DNA from: Nocardioides cavernaquae
GTDB taxonomy: Bacteria; Actinomycetota; Actinomycetes; Propionibacteriales; Nocardioidaceae
NCBI RefSeq assembly: GCF_003600895.1
Contig: NZ_QYRP01000002.1
Location: 3,348,001-3,412,000 of the forward strand
Direction: 5' to 3'
Length of the DNA: 64,000 bases
The translations under genes were made by a program, and so were the position numbers. Positions 1 to 7,251 of this stretch are shown piece by piece (the stretch's first letter is position 1; the number at the start of each line of letters is the position of its first letter). The notes beneath the pieces are model-generated. The model saw only the letters and a list, made by a program, of their open reading frames with translations, was not told where the DNA came from and searched no databases.

Positions 1-1
1 C

Positions 2-589
2 GACGGCATCCTGCGAGGCATCCACAAGGTCTCGACCGGCTCCACCGCAGCCGGGGCCCACTCCGACGGTGACGCACCGCGAGTCCAACTGCTCGCCTCC
101 GGCGTCGGCTACCCGTGGATCGCCGAGGCCGCCCAGATCCTTGCCGACGACTGGGGCGTCGTGGCCGACACCTGGTCGGTCACCTCGTGGAACGAGCTGG
201 CACGCGATGCGATCGCGGCCGAGGAGTGGAACCTGCTCAACTCCGACCAGCCCGCCCGCACGGCGTACGTCGCGGACAAGCTGGCCGGCGCGAAGGGTCC
301 GTTCGTGGCGGTCTCCGACTACATGAGCGCCGTGCCGCTGCAGATCGCGCGCTGGGTCCCCGGTGACTACCGCGTGCTCGGTGCGGACGGGTTCGGCTTC
401 GCAGACACCCGGGCCGCTGCCCGGCGGTTCTTCCACATCGACGCGGCCGCGGTCGTCGTGCAGGCGCTGCAGGGCCTTGCCGATGCCGGCCAGCTGCCTC
501 GGGAGGCCGTGGCCCAGGCTGCCGCGAGGTATCAGATCGACGACCCGACCGCAGTCGGTGGACTCGCACAGGAGGGCGCCGACGCCTGA
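2..589 (+). CDS. aceE: Pyruvate dehydrogenase E1 component, C-terminal part (5' end outside window)
   Basis: The frame is open from base 2 to a TGA at 587-589 and encodes the last 195 residues of a homodimeric pyruvate dehydrogenase E1 (ThDP-dependent decarboxylation of pyruvate, entry to the TCA cycle). The segments LASGVGYPWIAEAAQIL and VTSWNELARDA, followed by the GPFVAVSDYMSAVPLQIA stretch and the VLGADGFGFADTR signature, are typical of the C-terminal transketolase-like domain of AceE. It runs convergently into the hydrolase gene 20 bases downstream. The start and N-terminal domains are missing only because the window begins here. Confidence 0.95.
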   Translation, partial: DGILRGIHKVSTGSTAAGAHSDGDAPRVQLLASGVGYPWIAEAAQILADDWGVVADTWSVTSWNELARDAIAAEEWNLLNSDQPARTAYVADKLAGAKGPFVAVSDYMSAVPLQIARWVPGDYRVLGADGFGFADTRAAARRFFHIDAAAVVVQALQGLADAGQLPREAVAQAAARYQIDDPTAVGGLAQEGADA

Positions 590-609
590 CGGCGGCGCTC
601 AGGACCAGC

Positions 610-1584
610 TCAGCGGACGAGGGCGGCGGGCACCGGGTCAACCGGGGCGTCGCCGCCCTCGGCCGTCGGGATGTCCACCAGCGAGCCGCGGCGCAGCAGC
701 TCGGCGACCGTCTCGCGGGAGTAGTCCGAGGGCTCGGTCTCGGTCATGAACCGGTCGACGAACGCGACGAACTCCTCGGGGTGGTCCTTGTGCGGGAAGT
801 GGCCCGCGTCCTCGAAGAGCTCCGTGATCGCGCCGGGAGCGAGCGTGCGGGCGATCTCCAGGTGCCGCGCGGGAAGCACCTGGTCGTCCTCGCCCCACAG
901 CACGGCCAGCGGCAAGGCCTCCGTGAGGTAGGCGCGGTCCGACATGGTGACGATCTGGCCGCGCCAGTCGATCACCGCGCGCACGAGGTGGCGGATCGCG
1001 AAGCGCGTGCGGCGGTCTGCCCAGCTGTCGACGATGTCAGCGACCTCGTCGAGGTCGCGGGTGTGCTTCGGCCACAGTCCGGTGCTGGCCCGCATCACCC
1101 CGGTGACGGCGTGCCGGATGCCGGGACGGGTGATCAGGCGCATGGCGGGCTCCCAACCGAAGCCCTGGATCGCCTTGATCAGCGGGGTCACCTCGGCGCC
1201 GAGACCACCCGCGGAGACCAGCATGAGCCGCTCGGTGCGCTCGGGGAACTGGTAGGAGAACTGCATCGCCACACCACCCCCGAAGGAGTGGCCGACGACC
1301 GTGGCGCGATCGATGTCGAGCACCGTCAGCAGGTCGCGCATGCCGTTGGCATAGCCGCCAAGGGTGTAGTCCGCCCGCGGCTTGGCTGACTGGCCGTGGC
1401 CGAGCAGGTCAGGGGCGATCACGGTGTAGCGCTTGGCCAGCTCGGCGATCACCGGCGACCAGGTCGTGTGGTCGCACGCGAGACCGTGGAGCAGCAGGAT
1501 GACGGGGCCGGAGCCGACCTTGACGAAGGCTCGCCTGTGCCCGTGGAGCGTGACGTACTGGATGTCGAACTGCGGTGCGCGCAT
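610..1584 (-). CDS. Alpha/beta hydrolase
   Basis: The protein has 324 residues and the full alpha/beta-hydrolase layout: an HG oxyanion motif near residue 33, nucleophile Ser100 in GHSFGG, an acid in GEDDQVLP (about 233) and His262 in DAGHFPHKDHP. The ATG at 1584 was chosen because AAGGAG lies 8 bases upstream; an in-frame start 30 bases earlier has no ribosome site. It is divergent from the acyl carrier protein gene about 100 bases away. Substrate cannot be told from sequence; esterase or C-C hydrolase activity is possible. Confidence 0.88.
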   Translation of the reverse strand: MRAPQFDIQYVTLHGHRRAFVKVGSGPVILLLHGLACDHTTWSPVIAELAKRYTVIAPDLLGHGQSAKPRADYTLGGYANGMRDLLTVLDIDRATVVGHSFGGGVAMQFSYQFPERTERLMLVSAGGLGAEVTPLIKAIQGFGWEPAMRLITRPGIRHAVTGVMRASTGLWPKHTRDLDEVADIVDSWADRRTRFAIRHLVRAVIDWRGQIVTMSDRAYLTEALPLAVLWGEDDQVLPARHLEIARTLAPGAITELFEDAGHFPHKDHPEEFVAFVDRFMTETEPSDYSRETVAELLRRGSLVDIPTAEGGDAPVDPVPAALVR

Positions 1585-1691
1585 GGAAACCGCTCCTTGC
1601 CTCCGATGCCGCACACCCTGGGCAGGTGGTCAGCGTGGACAGTGCGAGGATCCAACCATACGGCCCCGCACTCCCGACAGCAGGAGCAAAG

Positions 1692-1943
1692 ATGAGCAAC
1701 ATCACCGACGGCGAGATCCTCCCGGCGCTCGCCGAGATCGTGCACCAGGTGGTCGGCGTACCCGTTGAGCAGGTGGTCCCCGACGCGTCGTTCACCGACG
1801 ACCTCACCGTCGATTCCCTGTCCCTGTTGGAGATCGCGGTCGGTATCGAGGAGAAGTTCGGCCTTCGCGTGCCGGACGACCAGGTCGCCGGTCTGCTCCG
1901 GGTGTCGGATGCCGTGGAGTTCATCCGCTCCGCCCTCGTCTGA
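1692..1943 (+). CDS. Acyl carrier protein
   Basis: This 83-residue acidic protein has the four-helix acyl carrier layout with the phosphopantetheine attachment motif DSL at residues 41-43 (Ser42) and the following helix LLEIAVGIEEKFG. The start ATG follows AGGAG at 1682-1686. No ketosynthase or malonyl transferase lies next to it, so it is an orphan carrier. It may serve fatty-acid or acyl-transfer chemistry with the neighbouring hydrolase and crotonase. In Mycobacterium tuberculosis aceE is also close to an ACP gene (acpM), so this may be a reduced form of that locus (inference). Confidence 0.92.
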   Translation: MSNITDGEILPALAEIVHQVVGVPVEQVVPDASFTDDLTVDSLSLLEIAVGIEEKFGLRVPDDQVAGLLRVSDAVEFIRSALV

Positions 1944-1977
1944 CCGGCGGCCGGACCGGTCTGGCATCCTGCGGGGC

Positions 1978-2856
1978 ATGACCACCTACGAGACCCTGTC
2001 GTACGACGTCGCCGACGGCATTCTCACGCTGCTGCTGAACCGCCCGGACGCGCTCAACTCGTTCACGCTGACGATGGCCGACGAGCTCGAGCACGCGTTC
2101 CGACGCGCCAGCGAGGACGACGACGTCGCCGCGATCGTGGTGACCGGCGCCGGCCGTGCGTTCTGTGCCGGCATGGACCTCACCCGCGAGGGCAACGTCT
2201 TCGGTCTCGACGAGGCCCAGGACCCGACCAACGAGGACATGCGGTCGCGCCTCGACGACCCGTCCGTCGCGGTCGGCGTGCGCGACACCGGCGGTCGCGT
2301 CACGCTCGCCATCTACGACTGCAAGAAGCCGGTCATCGCGGCCGTCAACGGAGCAGCCGTCGGCATCGGCGCCACGATGATCTGCGCGATGGACGTGCGC
2401 CTGGCGTCCGAGAAGGCGCGCATCGGCTTCGTGTTCGGCAAGATCGGGATCACGCCCGAGGCCTGCTCCTCATGGTTCCTGCCACGCATCGTCGGCGTCT
2501 CGCGCGCCCTCGAGATGCTCTACTCCGCCGAGATCATGACTGCCGAGGAGACCCAGGAGGTGGGACTCGTGCGGTCGGTGCACGCGCCCGACGACCTGCT
2601 CCCCGCGGCGTACGAGCTGGCGCGGAAGTTCACCCGGAACCGCTCCCGCGTCGCCACCGCGCTCACACGGCAGCTGATCTACCGGAACATGGCCGCCGAC
2701 CACCCGATGGTCGCGCACCAGTCCGACTCGCTGGCGATCTTCTACGCGAGCCGCGAGGACGGCAAGGAGGGCGTGAAGTCGTTCCTCGAGAAGCGTGATC
2801 CCGAGTTCACCGGCAAGGCCTCACAGATGCCGGCGTTCTACCCCTGGTGGGACTGA
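1978..2856 (+). CDS. Enoyl-CoA hydratase/isomerase family protein (crotonase)
   Basis: The protein has 292 residues of the crotonase family. The first oxyanion-hole segment is GRAFCAGMDL near residue 60 and the second is AAVNGAAVGIGATMICAMDVR near 123-142. The C-terminal region ends with FYPWWD. Members hydrate or isomerise acyl-CoA thioesters in fatty-acid or aromatic catabolism. The length is slightly above the usual 260 because of an insert around residues 70-105. Only 34 bases separate it from the acyl carrier protein stop, so co-transcription is likely. The exact substrate is unknown. Confidence 0.9.
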   Translation: MTTYETLSYDVADGILTLLLNRPDALNSFTLTMADELEHAFRRASEDDDVAAIVVTGAGRAFCAGMDLTREGNVFGLDEAQDPTNEDMRSRLDDPSVAVGVRDTGGRVTLAIYDCKKPVIAAVNGAAVGIGATMICAMDVRLASEKARIGFVFGKIGITPEACSSWFLPRIVGVSRALEMLYSAEIMTAEETQEVGLVRSVHAPDDLLPAAYELARKFTRNRSRVATALTRQLIYRNMAADHPMVAHQSDSLAIFYASREDGKEGVKSFLEKRDPEFTGKASQMPAFYPWWD

Positions 2857-2859
2857 CGC

Positions 2860-3369
2860 TCAGACGACCTGGTGCAGCCAGCGCACCGGTGCGCCGTCGC
2901 CTGCGTGGCGGAACGTCTCGAGCTCGTCGTCCCACGGCTTGCCGAGGAGCTTGTCGATCTCGATCAGCATCGTGGTGTCGCCGAGCGCAGCCTTGACGAC
3001 GGCAGCCTTGAGCCGGTCCTCGGGGATCATGATGTCGCCGTGGACGCCGGTGACGGCGTGGAAGACACCGAGCTCGGGCGTGTAGGAGTAGCGGGCACCC
3101 TCGGTGCCGGCAGTGGGCTCCTCGGTGATCTCGAAACGCAGGTGGTTCCACCCGCGGAGAGCCGAGGCAACAGCCGCGGCGGAGCCGACGGATCCGGACC
3201 ACGAGAGCTCGGCCCGGTAGGTGCCGCTCTGGGCAGCCTGCGGGATCCACTCCAGGCTGACGGGCACGCCAAGGACGCCGCCGACGGCCCACTCGACGTG
3301 CGGGCACAGCGCGGACGGCGCAGAGTGCACGTAGAGAACGCCCCTCGTGGCAGTGCGGTTGCTGGTCAC
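2860..3369 (-). CDS. DUF3145 domain-containing protein
   Basis: This 169-residue soluble protein matches the actinobacterial DUF3145 family from end to end, beginning RGVLYVHSAPSALCPHVEWA and containing the conserved GVFHAVTGVHGDIMI and KPWDDELE segments. Its function is unknown. The start is GTG at 3369, preceded by GGAGGG. The gene is convergent with the crotonase (3-base gap). A possible sigma-70 promoter (TTGTCG, 16 bases, TATCTC) lies at 3423-3396 on the minus strand. Confidence 0.9.
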   Translation of the reverse strand: MTSNRTATRGVLYVHSAPSALCPHVEWAVGGVLGVPVSLEWIPQAAQSGTYRAELSWSGSVGSAAAVASALRGWNHLRFEITEEPTAGTEGARYSYTPELGVFHAVTGVHGDIMIPEDRLKAAVVKAALGDTTMLIEIDKLLGKPWDDELETFRHAGDGAPVRWLHQVV

Positions 3370-3395
3370 TGTGACCCTCCTTCATCTCCGGCGTC

Positions 3396-3423
3396 GAGAT
3401 ACGCCTTCCCCAGCGATCGACAA
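3396..3423 (-). promoter_or_regulatory. Possible promoter of the DUF3145 gene
   Basis: On the minus strand TTGTCG (3423-3418) is followed after 16 bases by TATCTC (3401-3396), about 27 bases upstream of the GTG start. Both hexamers are imperfect, so this is a tentative call. Confidence 0.3.
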
Positions 3424-3516
3424 GGAGATGAGAATGGAAGTGACATGTGTGTAATTGTGTAGCCATTGTGACTGATGTTGTCTCGCGACACCAGCCTTCC
3501 ACGCAAGAACGTTCGA

Positions 3517-4347
3517 TCAGTACGTCGTGAGGCGGGTCGCGCCGAGGACGTTGCTGTCATCCAGGAGCGATCCGAACCGCTCGCCCGCAGGCGCCTTTCC
3601 CCGACCGGCCGCGGACTCGCGGTCCTCAGGAAGGTCGAGCACGTCGACCACGAGACAGGTCACGTTGTCACTCGCGCCCGCAAGCCAGGCCTCCTGGACC
3701 AGTCCCTGCGCGGCGCGGCCCGGGGCGATGCCGCCCGCCAGGTCGGCGATCCGGTCGTCGTCGAGGTGGTCGCTCATCCCGTCGCTGCACAGGATCAGGC
3801 GATCGCCAGCGACGAGGGTGAGCTCACTGAACTCAGGATGCTCGTCGTCGGCCACCACGCCGGCGTGGAGCGAGCGGGTCACGACGTGGCGCCACGGGTG
3901 GGAGGCCACACGCGAGGGCTCGAGGTAGCCGTCGTCCACGAGTCGCTGGACATAGGTGTGGTCGCGGGTCAGCCGGGTCAGCCCCCCGGATCGCAGCAGG
4001 TAGGCACGCGAGTCGCCGACATGGACCAGCGCTGCCCGAGCACCGTCGAGCGCGATCCCGGTGAGCGTCGTCGCGAAACCGAGCAGGTCGACGTCGACGG
4101 CGCTGGCGCGACGCATCAGGTCCACCGCACGGCGTACGCCGGCGTCAAGGGCAAGCATCGGGTCGGTGCCGCGGCCGGTGCTGCGGGACACGACGTACGC
4201 CGTGGTCGCGGACGCGATCTCTCCCGCAGCCGCACCGCCGACCCCGTCTGCCACCAGGGCCAGCCAGGGTCCGAGGAACGCAGCGTCCTCGTTGAGCTCG
4301 CGCACGGGACCACCGTCGCTCACTCCCGCACCGTCGAAGCGCAGCAT
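3517..4347 (-). CDS. PP2C-family serine/threonine protein phosphatase
   Basis: The 276-residue protein is a single PP2C domain with the metal-binding motifs NEDA (about residue 18), VADGVGG (about 34), CSDGMSD (about 195) and DNVTCLVV (about 235). It removes phosphate from Ser/Thr of proteins, the counterpart of bacterial PknB-like kinases. The ATG at 4347 is preceded by GGAGGAGGG at ideal spacing; the open frame extends further upstream but overlaps the divergent gene. There is no membrane segment or FHA domain, and no kinase gene lies in the window. Confidence 0.9.
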   Translation of the reverse strand: MLRFDGAGVSDGGPVRELNEDAAFLGPWLALVADGVGGAAAGEIASATTAYVVSRSTGRGTDPMLALDAGVRRAVDLMRRASAVDVDLLGFATTLTGIALDGARAALVHVGDSRAYLLRSGGLTRLTRDHTYVQRLVDDGYLEPSRVASHPWRHVVTRSLHAGVVADDEHPEFSELTLVAGDRLILCSDGMSDHLDDDRIADLAGGIAPGRAAQGLVQEAWLAGASDNVTCLVVDVLDLPEDRESAAGRGKAPAGERFGSLLDDSNVLGATRLTTY

Positions 4348-4432
4348 CGCGTCCCTCCTCCTCGCGATCCCCCACCGGCGAGTCAACCTCAACTCTCCTC
4401 CCCCGGACAAGTTCGGTCGTAGCCTGTGCTCC

Positions 4433-4975
4433 GTGTCCCACCTCTCCTCGCCCCCACCGCTCGAGCCGTCGGACGGGCAGACCGGCGGCGCTTTCGGCGG
4501 CGATCGCCAGCCGTTGCCCCGCTGGTGGTGGATCCCGGTCCTGGTGATCGCGGTGCTGGTCGTCGGCTGGTGGATGAAGCACCCCGCCGACCTCGATCCA
4601 GGCGACACGGTCTCGGGCCCCACCCGGGTCGACGAGGCGGTGTACGTCGGCATCGAGGCGCCGGCGGCACGCACGCTGCACATCCGTTCGGTGAAGGTCG
4701 ACTGGCACGGCAAGCCACAGGGAGCATCCTGGGATGCCTATGTGTGCAAGGGCGGAGCGCTCGGCTTCACCCCCGATCCCGACCCGTTCTGCACGAGCGT
4801 GAAGCCCGCCGAGGGTGCAACGCTCGACACGGACACGGACCAGCTCGTCATCGCGCTTGCCTCGTCCCGCGCGCAGACCCTGACCGTCGACGACATCCAG
4901 GTCACGTTCCGCGAGGGCATCCAGTGGGGCACCGAGCCGATCGGCCCGAGGATCACGGTCACCGTCGCGGAGTGA
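4433..4975 (+). CDS. Single-pass membrane protein of unknown function
   Basis: The 180-residue protein starts with a short proline-rich cytoplasmic tail, then one membrane helix (WWWIPVLVIAVLVVGWWM, about residues 37-55) and an extracellular beta-rich domain of about 120 residues holding two cysteines. The GTG at 4433 is the likely start because the -10 hexamer TAGCCT sits at 4420-4425, giving a leaderless transcript. It is divergent from the PP2C gene. I do not recognise the family. Confidence 0.7.
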   Translation: MSHLSSPPPLEPSDGQTGGAFGGDRQPLPRWWWIPVLVIAVLVVGWWMKHPADLDPGDTVSGPTRVDEAVYVGIEAPAARTLHIRSVKVDWHGKPQGASWDAYVCKGGALGFTPDPDPFCTSVKPAEGATLDTDTDQLVIALASSRAQTLTVDDIQVTFREGIQWGTEPIGPRITVTVAE

Positions 4976-5001
4976 CCACGAGCCCCGCCTAGCATTCAGC
5001 C

Positions 5002-5916
5002 GTGCCTCCCCCATCGCCCTTGCCGCTTCGCCACGGGCTGCAACCCGCCTGGGTGCGTACGCCGAACCGCGAGGTCGGCACGTGGGGCTCGATGCGGGAG
5101 TGGCTGCGCCACAAGCTGGCGGATCGGGTCGACGTGGATCGGCTGCTGGCAGACGAGCGGTTCGTGTACGCCGATGCGCGCCCCGTCGGCGGCGACGACG
5201 ACTACGCGCCGTACACGTTCATCTGGTTCCACCGTGACCTCCGCGACGAGCCGGAGGTGCCCGGCCAGGTGGTCGTGCTCCACCGCGACGAGAGGATCGT
5301 CGTCGTCGACAAACCGCCCTTCCTGTCGTCGATCCCGCGCGGCAACCACGTGCTGCAGAGCGTCGTCGTCCGGATGCGCGAGCAGCTGGCCCTCCCGGAG
5401 CTCAGCCCCGCCCACCGGCTCGACCGGATCACGTCCGGGGTCCTCGTGCTCACCACGGAGCAACGCTGGCGTGCGGCGTACCAAGGGATCTTCGCCGACG
5501 GCACGGCACACAAGACCTACCGCGCCCTGGCTCCGTGGCGCGCTGATCTCCAGCTCCCGTTGACGATCCGCAACCACATCCAGAACCCGCGCGGAAGCTT
5601 CCAGGTCGAGATCGTCCCGGACGCACCGGTCAACGCCGAGACCCGGATCGAGCTCGCCGAGCAGCAGGGCGAGTCGGCTGTCTATCGGCTCCTGCCGCGG
5701 ACCGGCCGGACGCATCAGCTGCGGAAGCACCTGCACGACCTGGGCATCCCGATCATCAACGACCCCATCTATCCGGACGTCCTCGACACCTCGATCGACG
5801 ACTTCTCCCACCCGTTGCAGCTGCTGGCGGACGAGCTCTCGTTCATCGATCCGGTCGATGGCCGCCCCCGGCATTTCGCGAGCGCGCGCGAGCTTCCGCT
5901 GACAGCGGAGGCCTGA
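5002..5916 (+). CDS. RluA-family pseudouridine synthase
   Basis: The 304-residue protein contains the family signature HRLDR with catalytic Asp141, followed by TSGVLVL, and the late motif GRTHQLRKHLHDLG. Such enzymes convert uridine to pseudouridine in rRNA or tRNA. The start is GTG at 5002; TAGCAT at 4990-4995 suggests a leaderless message. The first 90 residues lack an obvious S4 domain. Which RNA it modifies cannot be told. Confidence 0.9.
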   Translation: MPPPSPLPLRHGLQPAWVRTPNREVGTWGSMREWLRHKLADRVDVDRLLADERFVYADARPVGGDDDYAPYTFIWFHRDLRDEPEVPGQVVVLHRDERIVVVDKPPFLSSIPRGNHVLQSVVVRMREQLALPELSPAHRLDRITSGVLVLTTEQRWRAAYQGIFADGTAHKTYRALAPWRADLQLPLTIRNHIQNPRGSFQVEIVPDAPVNAETRIELAEQQGESAVYRLLPRTGRTHQLRKHLHDLGIPIINDPIYPDVLDTSIDDFSHPLQLLADELSFIDPVDGRPRHFASARELPLTAEA

Positions 5917-5934
5917 GCGCCCTACCGTCGAAGG

Positions 5935-6735
5935 ATGGACGAGAACGCCGCTGAGTTCGTCGGGGAGATCCCCCACTTCTACGACACCGGGCTCGGCCCG
6001 GTGATCTTCAGCCACTACGCGACGGTGATGGGAGCTCGTGCCGCGGCCCTCGCGCCGCACGACGTGCTGGAGACGGCCGCGGGCACCGGGATCGTGAGCG
6101 CCGAGCTGCGTGAGCAGCTGCCCGAGGCGGCGCTGGTCATCACCGACCTGAACGGGCCGATGCTCGAGATCGCGCGCTCGCGCCTCGACGGGACGGCGCT
6201 GGTGGAGACTGCCGACGCCCAGTCGCTGCAGTACGCCGACGAGTCGTTCGACGTCGTCGTCTGCCAGTTCGGGCTGATGTTCCTGCCCGACCTCAAGGCG
6301 GGCTTCCGCGAGGCCGCGCGAGTGCTGCGCCCCGGAGGGACCTTCCTCTTCAGCGTCTGGGACAGCCACGCCCACAACCCGTTCGCGGCACTCGCCGACG
6401 GCGTCCTGAGCGCGACCTTCGCCGAGAAGCCACCGCCGTTCTACCGGGTGCCGTTCTCGATGTCCGCTGTCGACCCGCTGCGCGAGCTCGCGCAGGCCGC
6501 CGGGTTCGGGGCGATCACGATCGAGGTGCTCCCGCACGCCACGCCCGTCGCGAGCTGGGAGGACTTCGCCGCCGGCCTGGTCCGCGGCAACCCGGTCGTG
6601 GACCAGATCCGCGCCCGCGGTGCCGACCCCCTCGACGTCGAGGCGACCGTGCGCAGCCTGCTGGAGCAGGAGTTCGGTCCGGTGCCGACGACCATGCCGA
6701 TCCAGACGGTCCTGTACGCCGCCACGCTGGCCTGA
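5935..6735 (+). CDS. Class I SAM-dependent methyltransferase
   Basis: This 266-residue protein has the SAM-binding motif I DVLETAAGTGIVS near residues 42-54, an acidic motif II (VITDLNGPMLEIAR) and the post-motif VVVCQFGLMFLPD, as in Methyltransf_11/25 proteins. Substrate is unknown. It starts at an ATG 18 bases after the pseudouridine synthase stop, with TACCGT at 5923-5928 as a possible leaderless promoter. tRNA-Met lies downstream on the other strand. Confidence 0.88.
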   Translation: MDENAAEFVGEIPHFYDTGLGPVIFSHYATVMGARAAALAPHDVLETAAGTGIVSAELREQLPEAALVITDLNGPMLEIARSRLDGTALVETADAQSLQYADESFDVVVCQFGLMFLPDLKAGFREAARVLRPGGTFLFSVWDSHAHNPFAALADGVLSATFAEKPPPFYRVPFSMSAVDPLRELAQAAGFGAITIEVLPHATPVASWEDFAAGLVRGNPVVDQIRARGADPLDVEATVRSLLEQEFGPVPTTMPIQTVLYAATLA

Positions 6736-6751
6736 TGCGGGCCAGCCACCG

Positions 6752-6825
6752 TGGGGCAGGTCGGACTTGAACCGACGCGTGGGAGGTTATGAGTCTCCTG
6801 CTCTGACCAACTGAGCTACTGCCCC
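6752..6825 (-). tRNA. tRNA-Met (anticodon CAT)
   Basis: The minus strand folds into a full cloverleaf: acceptor stem GGGGCAG/CTGCCCC (perfect), T arm GTCGG-TTCAAGT-CCGAC, and an anticodon loop CTCATAA with CAT at 6791-6789. The last pair of the anticodon stem is an A-C mismatch. The discriminator base is A and the 3' CCA is not encoded. The CTCATAA loop fits the elongator type; a lysidine-modified tRNA-Ile(CAT) cannot be fully excluded. Confidence 0.9.
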
Positions 6826-6910
6826 TCGGCCCAGACATTAGCGGGCCGGAGCATCGTCGCTGGCGCCGGATCGGGCGAAGCCACGAGCGCGTGCCGGGGC
6901 GAACGATAAA

Positions 6911-6970
6911 GGTGTCCGCCTGGCGGCTGGCACGCCCCATGTTGGTGCCAGGCGAGGGACGGCGGACACC
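6911..6970. other. Nested stem-loop, possible structured RNA or terminator
   Basis: GGTGTCCGCC at 6911-6920 pairs perfectly with GGCGGACACC at 6961-6970, and inside this CTGGCAC (6927-6933) pairs with GTGCCAG (6945-6951). Read on the minus strand the outer stem is followed by TTTATC, like an intrinsic terminator, yet no gene upstream of it on that strand is apparent. It could be an RNA element of the leader of the gene at 7252 or the end of an unannotated small RNA. Confidence 0.5.
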
Positions 6971-7112
6971 GTGCGTGCGATCCGGGGAGGGAGGGTGGAC
7001 CGACGCGTTCCCTGATTGCACAACGAGGTGCCCCAAACGGGGTTACGCCCTCTGACGGCCGGTCGGCGGAACGTGGCGCGTCCCACACTCACATGGCATA
7101 ACCAACCGACTC

Positions 7113-7130
7113 TCTGGTCAGTTGTCCAGA
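7113..7130. promoter_or_regulatory. Operator-like dyad upstream of the surface protein gene
   Basis: TCTGGTCA and TGTCCAGA flank a GT centre; 7 of 8 positions are symmetric. It lies about 120 bases upstream of the TTG start at 7252. No cognate regulator is recognisable nearby. Confidence 0.35.
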
Positions 7131-7251
7131 TCATTGTCCGGTTCGTTTTCCACGATGCCCGGACGTCAGGTTCAACGGTCGGCTCGGGAGGCCATCGCTG
7201 ATCCGCGCATCGGGCGACGTCCGCCGCGCGGCCAAAGGAAGGCCTCCACTC

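Larger units (their letters stand above)
6826..7251. other. 426-base intergenic region with structured elements
   Basis: No credible gene is seen here; long minus-strand frames crossing it are shadows of the downstream repeat gene. It holds the tRNA-Met promoter side, a large nested hairpin (6911-6970), and an imperfect operator-like dyad at 7113-7130 ahead of the surface-protein gene at 7252. The long distance between that dyad and the TTG start implies a 5' untranslated leader. Confidence 0.6.

Noticed and set aside
3505..3516. LexA-like GAACGTTC near the 3' end of the PP2C gene
   Set aside because: The four-base spacer of the actinobacterial SOS box (GAAC-N4-GTTC) is missing, and the site is not suitably placed before a promoter.
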